Shown: one piece after another, positions 50,201-63,184 of the stretch
Numbering within the stretch: position 1 is the first letter of the stretch
How the letters are laid out: each line of letters opens with the position of its first letter
Assembly (NCBI GenBank): GCA_014898425.1
Contig: RCSZ01000009.1
Location: 1,860,001-1,924,000, forward strand
DNA length: 64,000 nucleotides
From: Botryotinia globosa
Lineage: Eukaryota > Ascomycota > Leotiomycetes > Helotiales > Sclerotiniaceae
Direction: 5' to 3'
Notes under the pieces: generated by a model
What the model saw: the letters and a program-made list of their open reading frames with translations, nothing else
What the model was told of the DNA's origin: nothing
The model's database searches: none
Program-made: the position numbers and the translations under genes

Positions 50201-53200
50201 AAACTATTTAAACATTTTGAAAAGGTTTTTCAAAAAAGATAATTTTGTTAAAATTTAACAAAATTATATAGATTATTTAAAGAAATATAAAAAGGAATTG
50301 TTTTATATATAATAACAAAAAATTGAAATATTAAAGTAATCAGAAAAAAAGATAATAAAAAAAATAAAAGGATTATAGATTAATAAAAACATTTGAAAAA
50401 GAAGAGAAAAGTGTTTTTATTTTATAAATAGTTTTCTTTGTTTTATAATACTAAAAAAAAAGATATAGAAAATAATTTCCGAAAAAAGAAAAAAAAAAAA
50501 AAAAATTATTTTTTCAAATAAAAATAAATAAATACTTTTCTTTATTAAAGGAATTTTGCAAATAATTATTCTTCTTATTATATAAAAAAAAATATTATTT
50601 TTATTATTAAACTAATAGCTAGGATTTTTATAAATATATAATAAATATTTCTTGAAATTATATCCAAAGATTCTAATATATTGTTTATTTATATATAATC
50701 AATTATTATTTCCGAGTTATCAAAATATTGATTTATATAATTAGATTTTTATAATTTTAATAATATTTCTAATAAATCCTTATAGTTTAATTGATTATCA
50801 TTTCTCTTAATATTATTATTTGAAATTAATAAGTATTCTCCTTTCTTTTTTACAAATTTCTTGAAATAAAATTTTGAATAAATTTTATTAATTGAAGTTC
50901 TATTTATTTTTTCCAAAATATAAATATTCTTATCAAAATCTACAATTATTATTTGATATAGTTCAAGCTATCAATATACAAATTTCCTTTTATATGATAT
51001 ATCAATTTTTGATTATAGATTGTATTGAAGTATAATATCTTTTGGATTGATATTTTTGTTTGTTATATTATTATTTCTATCAAAATACTTTTTTTTATTC
51101 AAACAATAATGTTTTTTACAAAATATAACTTTTTCTATATCAATATTGTATATTTCTAATTATTGAAAATACAATATTAATAAATCTGTTTAGATTATTA
51201 TTAATTCCTAATCAAAGATTCTCTAGATATAGAATCTTGTTTTAATAAATAATATCAAATAATGATTATAAATTATATAAAATGAAATAAGGTTAATCGA
51301 TTGATATATTATAATTCTATTAATAAATAATATTATATTAAAATATTTCAATTATTCTCTTTTCCTATTTATTACTTTAAATAATCTATTAATAATAAAT
51401 CTATAATCTCATTTAATTTGGCTATTTGCTTTAAAATTGTATATAAAGATTTATATTTATTAAATATTATATTTTTTTAAGAAATATATTATATATACTT
51501 TATTCTTCAAACTATTATTTATCAAAACCTTATCAAAAATGGAATAATAATAAATAACAAATTATATAAAAATAATTACTATTTATAAAATTACATTTTA
51601 GAAAGCTTTTTCCTTTATTTATTCTAATAGATTATTTTTAAGGAGTATCAAATACTTATAGCTATTATTTAAAAGTATATATATAATATCTAGTTTATAT
51701 TTTTGCTAATATATATTTATTTATATTAGGTGTAAAGGTTCTTTTTAAAGATTCGATTATTGTAATTAATAATTTAAACAAAAATTAATGAATTTCTTAA
51801 TAGTATTATATATTTCTATCTAATAGTACAACTATAATATTTTGTCGAAAATGCTTTCTATTTTTTTATAGCTATAGGTTTTATATAGATTACTAACAAA
51901 AACAATCCATTTCATTTCATTATCGATTATTTTTTTGAAAGATAAATGTTTTGTACTAATTTTGAAAAAACAATTATTGTGAATATAAAATCTAAGAACT
52001 CTTTTCTTAAAGTTTTTGAAGATTTTTTTTATTATATCCTCAAGTTTTTGTAATGAAATTAAATATCTAGTTATTTCTTGATTTTTTTTATTATATATTA
52101 AATTTAATATATAACTTTGCTCAAATTTAACAAAATTATATAAAACAAGAATATTTTAAATATTATTGAATTTATCAATAATCTATTTATTAATATCATT
52201 TTTTTGAACTTTTTTTTATTAAAATTTTATAAAAATATTTAGTTTATAAAAAAGTTTATTTATTGTAATATATATTATTTCTTTTATATATTGAATTTCG
52301 AAATCAAAAAATCTGATTTATATAATCTATTTTATTATTAGAATTTCTAAAAAATCTATTATTGTTTTATTTAATTAAATAATAAAAACTTTAATATTAG
52401 TTTCGAAAATGAAATATATTTTATATAAATTGTATTTATATTTTCAAAAAACCTTAAATATTTCTTTATATTTTCTTTTTATAATATTATAATTCTTTTT
52501 TATATTGTTTTAAAATCTATTTTCGAATCTAGTTATTATATATTTATTATTAAATTTTTGATTTAGTATTATATTCCAATTGTTGAGATTAATATTTATA
52601 TTTAAAATAATTATTCCAATTATTAAAGCATCTTTATAATTTAACAATATTAAGGTAAAAGGTTTGGTTAGTTTAATTTTTAATAAATCTATAATATTTT
52701 TCTATTCTCTTATTTATATAAATTCCTAATCTTTTTTTAATAAGTAATATAATAATTCAACTTTTTGAATAAATTATTCAATTTAAATATAATAGTATAT
52801 ATATATATTTAAAAATATATAAATCTTTATAGTATTTTTGAGTTTAGATTAATCTATAATCTAAGCGATTTTTGATTATTATAGAATTCATTTTTTAAAT
52901 TTTACAATGTATTTTATAATTTCTATATTATTGAAATACTATTTGGATTTTGTTTTAATTAAATATTTTATCCTTTTTATATATTCCAAGATTTTATTAA
53001 TCTTTTGAATATATATAAAAATAAATTTCTATATTTTAAATATAGTTTTTTTATTGCTAAAATTAGTTTTGAATCCTTTTATTTTTATATTATTTAAAAA
53101 TAATATAATTATTTTAGAAACTAAATCATTTAAAATTTTTATAATAATTTTATAGAATTAAATAACAAAATTAATAATATCTTGTAATAATATTGTATAA

Positions 53201-56200
53201 TATAATAATCTAAATAATATTTGAAAAACAATTATATTACAACTCTTTATAATTAAAGAAATTTAATTATAATTTAAAAAAAAATCGATTAAAAAAACAA
53301 CTCAATATTCTATAAAGTTTTTTATAAAGATATTGATATTTGAAAATAGATTTATATTTCTAATCAAATATTTATTGAATTTAATAATTATATTTATAAA
53401 TCTATAAACATTAAAAGTCTTTTTCTTTATTAAAAACTATAGGTTTCTATAAAAACTATTTATATATTCAAGAATTCCTTGATCCATTTTTTCTTAAAGT
53501 ATTTTAAATACAATTTTAATCAAGACTTTTGGAATAAGAAATCTAGATATTTATTAAGCTTTATATAAAACAATTTGTATTTTCTATAAAAAGACTATTT
53601 CTTTTTATATTTATCCAATATATATTCAATCAAAAACAAATATTTCTTTTCGATTTAATAAATAAACAAACAATAGTTCTTATTTACAAATAAAAAGTAT
53701 TTTTCTAAAATCTATTTCTTTATATTTATTTATAATTAAACAATAATTTTCAAATTCCTTATTAAATTATAAAATCAAATAATCTTTCCATTCTTTTGAA
53801 AATTACAAATAAAGATTTCTTTCTTTATACCTCTCCAATCAATTATTTTTCTCTTCTGACTCTTCATTTGTAAGGTTTTTAAATTAATTTAAAGAAAATA
53901 TCTTATTTGCTTTATTCTTATATAAGATATTTATATAAAACAAAAAACAATTTTATTAAAATATAACAAAGTTATTTTCTAATGAAAAGTATAAACTTAT
54001 CCTAATATATTATTCTTTAGATATATTAGATTTTAATTTCCCAAATTTGAAATTCAAAAAAATATAATTGTTTTTTATTCAACACATTAAATACTTATTT
54101 AATTCTTTTAATTATTATCTATTACTATAATATATTACAATCCATTTTTGTATACAAATATAATTTTATTTATAATAAACTATAATATTCTAAATAATAA
54201 ATTATTATATATATTTTCTATTATAAATAAATTAATAATATTTAATATTTCTTTAAAAAATACATATATATCTTTATAAAAACCCCTAATATTAATTTCA
54301 AAAGAATTGATTTTAATAATAATAATCTGAATCAAATTGATTAATAAATTGAATTTTATAATCAAATCAATATTAATTAAATTAATAATCAAACTGGAAT
54401 CTGAAATTATTTTAATAAAATCTTAATTATTAAAAGATATTCTAATATAAAAAAGATTTTTTCTATTATCTTTTATAAAAATATAAATAGAATTATAAAT
54501 TATATTCAAATGGAAAGCTTTTATAGTTTTAATTTATTCTAAAAATCTAAATAAAATAAAAAATTTATTAATTAAGTTTATTATATAATTATTAAGGATT
54601 AATAGTTTTATCAAATTATCTATTTTTATAATCTATTTTTTTTATATATTAAGGTATTCTTTGATAATAAAATTTATAATAACAAAGATTATAATCAACA
54701 AAATATTCCAATCGATTTTTTCTATTATTCTATAGCTATTATTCATTATTTAAAGAATCATTTATCTCCTAAACTTTTTGATTTTATTCAACACTTTTTC
54801 GATTACAACTTTCATTACAGAATTCTCAGAATTATAAATATAGATTTCTATTAATTCAATTTATACAAACTTTTAAAAAAATATCTCAATTATAAATTAT
54901 CAATTGAATTTAAGGATTTTGTTTATAAATAAAGATATAGATTTTGTAAAAGTATTTGAATATAATTTGATTACTTTATTCAAATTATTGTGAGATAGTT
55001 TTCTATATTTCCTTTACATTTCCTTTATAATATTGATATACTTTTAAATAATATATACTTTTCTTTTTAATACAATATTAATAGATTTTTTTTTGATATC
55101 AACAAAATATAATATTTTTTTATTTTCAAAGAGTTTTAATTAATTGTTTTGGAAAACTTGTAATCTAATTATTTTTATTAAATTAAAACCAATTCTATTA
55201 TTATATATAATTAAAACAGAATTATTTAAATTATTTATTAACTTTTATATTAATTATCCTAGTTTATTGTAATATATAAATCCTTTATTGAAATACTCTC
55301 TAAAAATCGAGTAATTTTTCTTTAAAATATAATCTTTGTTATTAGATTATTTGTTATTATAATTATAATATATTCTTTTATAAATTGTATATACAACTTT
55401 TATTATTTCTAAATCAATAATGATATTAACAATAATAGATATTATAATCTGTATAGATTTATAAATTGAGATCTAAAACATTTCTATTACTTTTGAATCG
55501 AAAAGGATTTGATAGGTTTCAATTTTTTCTTCAAACTTGAAACCTGATTATATTTGTTTTTTTATAATAAATATAAAATTCTTAAAAGCTTTTGTTATTT
55601 TCTTTATTTTATTATTTCTTTGAATTATTGGGATTTTCATTTTATTTCAAATCTTTATAAATAGAGTAATAGATTCCAATAATTTATTAAAATTAGAATT
55701 CTTATTATTATTTACATTAAGAAAAATATATTAGGATTTGCTTTTAATATATTAAATCATTTAATTGAATATTTTATTCCAATCTATTATATTTAATTGT
55801 TTTATATTATATCTAATTTGAATAATATATTTTCAAAAGATTTTAAAAAGTACATTTTTGAAGAATAGTTTAATAACTTCATTTTTTATCAAAATTTTAT
55901 CTTTAATCAATCACTATACAATTTAATTATATTATTTAATAAAATAATTAAGATTATTATATCCAATACCTTCTTTTTATTTATATTTTTTAGCAAATTT
56001 TTATAGATATTTATAAAAATATATTTTCTAAAGAATATTATTATTAAAATACTTTTTAAAAAAAATAGGTTTGAAATATTTTTCTTAATTTTATTCTTTA
56101 GATTATTATTCCTTTATAACTTTAATCTTTTTTTAAAATATATAATCTATTTATAAAAAAATTTGCATTTAGAAATCTTTATTTAGAATATAATAGTTTT

Positions 56201-57467
56201 ATTGAAATTGTTTTATATCTTTATATTATTTAATAATATTAAAACCCTTAAACTATAATATATTAATAGTTTCAAAAGATAATATTAAAAGTATAAGAAT
56301 TCTTGAAAAATATTCTAGAAAAATAGTGAATTATTAAATACTAAGATTTTTTTCCAAAAGTTTTGAATTAAAGTTTTTATTAGATTTCTTGCCCTTATTT
56401 ATCTTTTAATTGAATAAAAAAAGGATATTTGATTCAGAAATATTCTTTTCGAAGTTATTTATATTGAAAATATCAAAATTAATTGATAAACTTAAAAACT
56501 CCAAATCTATAGTTAAATAATTATTCTAGATTTTAAATCTATTATTGAAATTAGAGGCTAATATAATACAGATTTTATTATTATATTAAATGATTTTGTT
56601 TTTATTAATAAATGATTATAATAATCAAATGATTATATAAAGATTTAAAAGATTTTTAGTATAATATAAATAAAGATTCAATTACTACTTTATTCACTTT
56701 TTTTTTAATAATTTTGTTAAATTTTAATAAAATTATCTTTTCTTTTTAAATTTATATAATTATAAATTTATTTACAAAAATTCAAAAATATAAATTAATA
56801 ATTTGTCCTAAAAAATTTGAATTTCAAATTTCTTTTGAAAATATATTTGGAGATTTATCTTTAAAGGCAAAAAGACTATTTTTATGAATAATCCTTTTAA
56901 TTAAATTGAATAATATAATACTTTTAATCTCGATATAAATTGTTTTTGAATTTCTTAAATTAATCAAATCCTATCTAGATATAAATATAATCAAAATAAT
57001 CTTGAAAATTCTAAATAAACTTAATATTTATTAAATCTTAAATACAAAAATAAATATTAATCAACAAATTTTAAATCTATTTTATAAAAGAAAACTTTTT
57101 TTTTTAAAATCAAATCTTTATTTAGATTCCTACAAGTTCTATAAATAACAAAATTTTCACAATTTATTTTTACAATCTTTTGAAAGAAATAAAAATAATT
57201 TAATCAAAAACAATCTCACCTTCAATTTAAATTCATATAAAACTATAGATTGATTTTGAAAATAGAATATTTGTTTTTCCCCTCTTTCTTTTTATCATCA
57301 GATTATTATTACTTTGATTCTATTGTAATATTGAATAATTCCTTATTTCTTTGTTTTCTATCGATTTTTTTAAATCAATGATTTTCTATTTTTTAAAACA
57401 ATTCAAGAATTCAGGTTTGTATATAGCTTTCTAACCTTTCAATATTTTTCCCTATATAAATCATTAA
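47237..57467 (-). pseudogene. Interior of family-B element, coding content unrecognised
   Basis: No long frame survives. The longest minus-strand open stretches (48967-48767 and 54392-54180) match nothing I know. Five copies of the 29-bp palindrome lie here (47375, 50239, 52111, 53947, 56708). Either RIP has erased gag-pol, or this is a large non-autonomous (LARD-like) element. Confidence 0.5.
50239..50267. repeat. 29-bp palindrome in family-B element (perfect)
   Basis: ATAATTTTGTTA - AAATT - TAACAAAATTAT. Further copies in the same element are at 47375-47403, 52111-52139, 53947-53975 and, in inverted orientation, 56708-56736. Confidence 0.9.
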
Positions 57468-57862
57468 TATAAAAAAATAAAAGATAATAGAGTTATAGAA
57501 TAGTTTTTTGTATATATTACAAGAAAGTTATCATAATATATCGCTTTTAATTGAAAAAAGGAGGGAAAGGCTCTATATAATGCTTTATAAGATATACTAA
57601 AAATTTGATGGGTAGAAACTGACTGCTTTTTCTAAGCTATAAGAAAAAGAGCTATAAATACTAGCTACAGAAGTGAACCACGTGACCAGCACAAAGATTC
57701 GCTCACAATATTTCGAATCTGATTAATTAGATTAAATAGTTAATCGATTTTTATCGAAAAGTATTTCTAAAACAGATTATAATTGAAACATTTCTTACAA
57801 ATCGATATTTCTATAATAATAAATCTTTGAATTCTTTTTTTGAAAACTCTACAATAAATATA

Positions 57863-58900
57863 CCAGGGGCCTGCGAGCCCCCGGACCCCTTACTTTTTGA
57901 GAAAGTATTATATAATTATATTTATTATTATAAAAATCTAAAAAAGAAATTTTATTGAAAGCTTGCAGGCGAAGTCGGTTTACCTCTTTTATTTTTTTTT
58001 TTTTTTTATTTTTTTTTTTTTTTTGGATCACTTTACTTCGAATCATTAATTATACCACTGAACCATGAAAGCTATAGTATTAAGATATTTTGTATTAATT
58101 TTAGACTCATTATATTCAATATAATCCTTTTTCAATTGATTATATAAGCTCTAATTATATTTATATTAATTAAATTTCAATCTTTTAGAAAACTCTTAGT
58201 TTTGAAGCTAGTAATATAAAAAATATATCATTTGAAAGCCCTTAATTTCTTATATATAGTTACTACTTTTCTTTTTTTTCATTTAATTTATATTAGTTTG
58301 AATAAGCTAATTTAAATGGTTTTGTTGAAAAAGCCTAGAATTTTATATTATAAAATTTATACTATTTCAATTTGAACCCTTCATAAAACCTTCAGTTTTC
58401 AAGCTAGCAATATAAAAAATATATCATTTGAAAGCCCTTTACTTTTTATATATAGTTACCACTTTTCTTTTTTTTTATTCAATTTATATTAGTTTGAATA
58501 AGCTAATTTAAATGGTTTTGTTGAAAAAGCCTAGAATTTTATATTATAAAATTTATATTATTTCAATTTGAACCCTTTATAAAACCTTCAGTTTTAAAGC
58601 TAGCAATATAAAAAATATATTATTTGAAAGCTTTTAGCTTTTTATATATAATTATCACTTTTCTTTTTTTTAATTCAATTTATATTAGTTTAAATAAACT
58701 AATTTAAATGATTTCATTGAAAAAGTTTAAGTGTTATGGCCATAATGCCAAGAAAGTCGAGCCAATCAGATCGCTTGAATTGAATCAATCAGATTGCTTG
58801 AATCGGATCTTATTAAGCGAGGTTCTCTTTTTTTGTGTCTATATATATCTTCGGCCCTCGCAGGCGGCAAGAATATTAAGGAAGTAAACCTCCAATTAAT
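57863..58900. mobile_element. Helentron/HINE-like element C, copy 2 (about 1.04 kb)
   Basis: Shares both ends and the GCCAATCAGATCGCTTGAAT block with copy 1 (19140-19896). The left hairpin GGGGC-CTGCGA-GCCCC is at 57866-57881; the right hairpin is weakened by one G-to-A change. CCTGCGAG (left) and CTCGCAGG (right, 58856-58863) form a subterminal inverted repeat. The host site is known from A1 and A3, and comparison shows insertion between A and T with no target duplication (at most 1 bp). An internal unit of about 194 bp is present about three times. Confidence 0.65.
58203..58730. repeat. Roughly 194-bp tandem repeat, about 2.7 copies, inside element C copy 2
   Basis: The landmark AGCTAG(T/C)AATATAAAAAAT recurs near 58206, 58400 and 58594. 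Copy 1 of the element has a single unit, so this is a copy-specific expansion. Confidence 0.85.
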
Positions 58901-60453
58901 AAACAATCCTTTTTTATATTGCTTAATAAAAACAAGAATAATTATTACTTTCTCGATTATAGAAAGGAGGATTGTAGATATTATAAATATACTCAAAAAG
59001 AGAAAGATTTATTTAAAGCGAATTATTATATTAAATATAATAAACTCAATAATAAAAACTTTATAAAATAGTATAATCAGTTTCTAATAGATTTCAAATA
59101 GAAAAACAATTAAGAAAATGATAGTAATAATAATCATCTTATTAATTAATATTTTACCAATATAAATAGTTTTAAAAAGATCTCCAGAATATTCTTTATA
59201 TCAATAAATATTTGTAATAGTTTATTAATAATGATTATTTTCAATAATGTTATAAGTATTTATATATTAATAGCTAAAATATTTGCTATAAGCATTAAAT
59301 GATATAATAATAACAAATTATTTAATATTATAATTGATACAAAAATAATTAAAAGATTAATTATTAAATACAATTAGTATTTAATATGAAAGAAAATTGA
59401 GAATATTAAGTATAATAAAACTACTATTAATTAGATAATAATTTAATTTAATATTAAAATAACTTCCTTTATTAGTTCATTCTATATAAAATTCTTATTC
59501 GGAAATATAAAATGGAATATAATAAAAGCCAATATTCTATTCTTATTCTATTTAACAGATATAAATAAACTCAAATTCAAATACAATAACCTTAAAGATA
59601 TTATTATTATACCCAAAAGTATTTACTCTATATATCAAAGATTCGACTATATATTTTTATTATAGAATATCAATATTCAGAATATAATCAATCATTTTAT
59701 CAATAATAGAGAATATTATTTTATTAAAGTTAAATTGTAATAAATTCATTACTAATTTGAATATTTATTTGTTTACAAATTCTATAAAGTATTTAAATAT
59801 TTCGAATATAATAAAGACTTTGAAGCAATTAAACAATTTATAAAGTTTTGTTATTATTATTAGATTTATAACAAATTATTAAACAAATTCAAGTTTTCTT
59901 TACCTAATAAAAACTTTGAATTCAATTATACAATATTTATCAACATTTTCTATATTAATAATAAACTCGTTTTATATATTATTAATAAAATTATACATTT
60001 TCAAACTACTCGATAATTAAACAATATAATTGCAAAATATATATAGGATAAACTCTATAAATATTGAATCAATATATATATTGGATTACTAAAGTATATT
60101 ACTTATAATATAAATATTAATTTTATTGGAAAAGAGTTTCAATAATATATTAGTTCAATATTTATTTAAATAAAGATAGTTTTTGTAAAAGCTTATTATT
60201 TGATTAATATTGTTAAAAGATTTTATATATTATTGTATAAATTTTATAAGATTATTTGCAAAAAAACTTGTAATTTAAATATTGAAAAGGTTTTTATATT
60301 TTAAATAATTATAAAAGTTATTAATAATATTGTAGAACTAAATAGATTAATATTTACTTTATTTGTTTTCAATATTTTTCTTTGCTTTATTGAGAATAAC
60401 TCTTTGATATCGATTATTTTATAATAAGTAGTAGTAATTTCAAAGATTATAAT

Positions 60454-60727
60454 TGTCAAGGTCACAAGATTATAAGTCACGTGAGATCATGTGGTGGGAG
60501 ATCCTCGAGCCCCTTTTGTATTACGGACTCCTTTGTTTTAGAATATTTTACGAACCTCTTTTTTTTCTGAGATATTCTGAAGATCTAATCTTTAACCTTG
60601 GGCTTTTATATTGAAATCAATCTGCTGGGTATAAAATTATATGCTTTCAATAGTTTTAGAGAAGTAATGAAAAGTCTTATTCCAAAATATACCTAAAGTT
60701 AATTCATTGCTATTCTCTACTCTAACA
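60454..60727. mobile_element. Solo LTR of family D (274 bp)
   Basis: Starts TGTCAAGGTCAC, ends CTCTAACA, flanked by ATAAT on both sides (60449-60453 and 60728-60732). It is the most G+C-rich, least RIP-like piece of the nest, so probably the youngest insertion. No full-length partner is in the window. Confidence 0.85.
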
Positions 60728-60775
60728 ATAATAGAGGTTTACAAGATTTATAGTTCTATAAAGATATAAAAAATT

Positions 60776-60985
60776 ATGAATATATATAATAAATCTTCAA
60801 TCATTATACTTTATAATTTACTATCGAATAATAATATATTAATTTGGAGAGAGAATAACAATACTATTTCAGAAAAATGGAGAGAATTTTTTCTATTTTT
60901 TAATATGGATAATAAGATATGTATACTTAACTTATCTTATAGATCTATGAAATTCAGGTTTATATTAATAAAGCCTTATTATTAG
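60776..60985 (+). pseudogene. Copia pol fragment of A2 (region between integrase and RT)
   Basis: Sixty-nine open codons containing NILIWREN, SEKW and FRFILIKPYY, the fungal copia segment usually reading VLVWRE...GKW...FRST.VKPYY. It is followed directly by the Asn-Gln-Ile repeat. This supports the Ty1/copia assignment of all three A copies. Confidence 0.75.
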
Positions 60986-63184
60986 ATTAATCAAATTAAT
61001 CAAATTAACTAAATTAATCAAATTGATCAAATTAATCAAATTGATCAAAATAATTAAATTAATCAAAACAATCAAATTAATTAGAATAATCAAATTAATC
61101 AGAATAACCAAATTCTAGATTATCTCGATAATTATAAGATAATTTTCCTAAAATCTAGCAAAGTTAAATTATCTACTTTTAATATACTAATTATATATAT
61201 TACAAATCCTAAGGAATCCCTTTCGAATTTGTTCAAAAACAACTAGATGTTTACACTAATATCTTTTCCACAAATAATTATATCTCAGATTTGAATTTAT
61301 ATATAAAATCAACATCCTGATTATTTTATTATTAATCTCAAGGAATTAGTTTTATATAAGGAATCCAGAAAAAAGGAAATTGATAAATTAACAATTAAAA
61401 ATATATTCAAGATTATACCATTAACAAATATCTCTTTAGAAATACACATTTTTAAATCGCAATTTATTAATGAAATCAAAAATAAAGAAATAAATATTAA
61501 ATTTTATAAATCAAAACTAATTATTCAGATATATAATAATATCAATAAAATAATTGTTTTAATATAATTATTAACAATTCAACAATTATATTAATATATT
61601 CTGGTTTTATTAGCTACAAGTATTCAAAAGGATAATACAAATATATACATTCGGAATATTATTTAGGCATACACTCAATTTATATCGAATCTATATCATA
61701 TATTCTATATTTATATTTCAAAAAAGATAAATCTATTTATTGATATAATACTATTCATTATTAAATTATTATATAATATTTTAAAAATAAAAAACTATTA
61801 ATTCAAAATATATTATATTTATTATTATAAGAAACTTAGAATACAATAATTTATATATAACCCTTATCTTTTATATATTAATAATAAAAAGATTGAATTT
61901 GATATTATAGAATTACAAATAAATAATATACTTATTATAAAAAACAATACATTTATATAAATTAAAAATGAATAATTTAAATAGATTGATTTTATAATTA
62001 AAGATTATAAGGAATTGATTTATAATCATTTATTACAATTCAATAATATTACTTTTACACTTCAAAACAATAATATTTATTTCAATTAGAAAAATTAATA
62101 TAACAATTTGTAATTTGTTTTTATAAAGCTTATAAATATTTATAGGATATATAATAAGATTTGAAAGTATACTTTTATATATGATTAATATATTATATAA
62201 CAAGTTTATAAAATATATATTACAATGATATATTAACCTAAAGTATTTTTCGATTTTTTAATAGCTATATAAACAATATAATCTGATAAGAATAATATTA
62301 CAATATTAAATAAATATATCAAATAACAAAAAGAGAATTCTATTAAGAAATTGAATTATATATCACTCGATCTAAATTTATTCAAGATTGTTATCTTCAC
62401 AAATACCTCTTTTGTAAATAATAAAAACTATTTATTCTAAATAGATTATATAATTATTATAATAAATAAATATAATAATATTAATATTATTTATTAGTTA
62501 TTTATTAAATATAAAAGAATCATATATAGTGTTTTAATATTCGAATTATACAGATTAGTTTAGAAATTCAATATCAATATTACAATTACTTTAATAATCA
62601 ATATCATTCTCAATAAGAAGATTTTATTAGTTTTATATATTGATTCGAAGTTTTTGTATAACTTATTTATCAAATTGGATATAATTAGTAAAAAAAGATT
62701 AATAATCGATATTATAACACTACATCAATTTTATAAGAAAAAAAAGATTATCGAAATTGTATAAATTAACAATCTAATTAATCCAATTGATACAATAACA
62801 AAAGGAAAATTATACTAAACTCTAACTAATTTGATTAATATAAATAAAATTGATATCAAAGTAATAAAATAAATAAAGAAAGTATAAGGAAAGGGTTAAT
62901 CCTATTTAATAGGAAATCATTATATTAAAATCATAAAAGAAAGTTTCGAATATATAAATAAAAAAATTTATACATAAAGAATTCATTTTAAGGAAATAAT
63001 TCTAATATAAAGATTACTATATTAAAAGAATTAAGCGAATATAAAAAAGATTAGCTCTTTCAATAATATTTATATAAGACCTACTACTTTCCCACTTAAC
63101 TAGCTCTTTAGATAGAATATAATTAGACATATAGGATCTACATTACATGAGTACTACATCTTCCATATCCTTCTCGAATCAATA

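Larger units (their letters stand above)
46997..57707 (-). mobile_element. Family-B LTR retrotransposon, complete, 10.7 kb
   Basis: LTRs 46997-47236 and 57468-57707 (240 bp each) begin TGTAAAAGAG on + and end GATTCGCTCACA. The duplication is the 4-mer ATAT (46993-46996 and 57708-57711), as for the solo B LTR at 14725. The sense strand is probably minus: in that direction AGAAAGGAA, a short polypurine tract, abuts the 3' LTR (47237-47245), and the TATTTATAGCCC promoter-like motif of the family points that way. The interior is over 10 kb, very AT-rich, and I cannot recognise a polyprotein domain. The superfamily stays open. Confidence 0.88.
39260..63184 (+). mobile_element. Outer Ty1/copia element A2, split by four later insertions
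   Basis: LTRs at 39260-39493 and 62951-63184 are both 234 bp, flanked by the duplication CTATA (39255-39259 and 63185-63189). Its own sequence is 39260-40558, 46537-46996, 57708-57862, about 58901-60453 and 60728-63184, together about 5.9 kb, the same as A1. Each break rejoins at the position where A1 and A3 are continuous. RIP changes are heavy. Confidence 0.92.

Noticed and set aside
57849..58046. 65-codon minus frame with KKKKNKKKKK
   Set aside because: Lies over the GC hairpin and T-tract of element C; no coding meaning.
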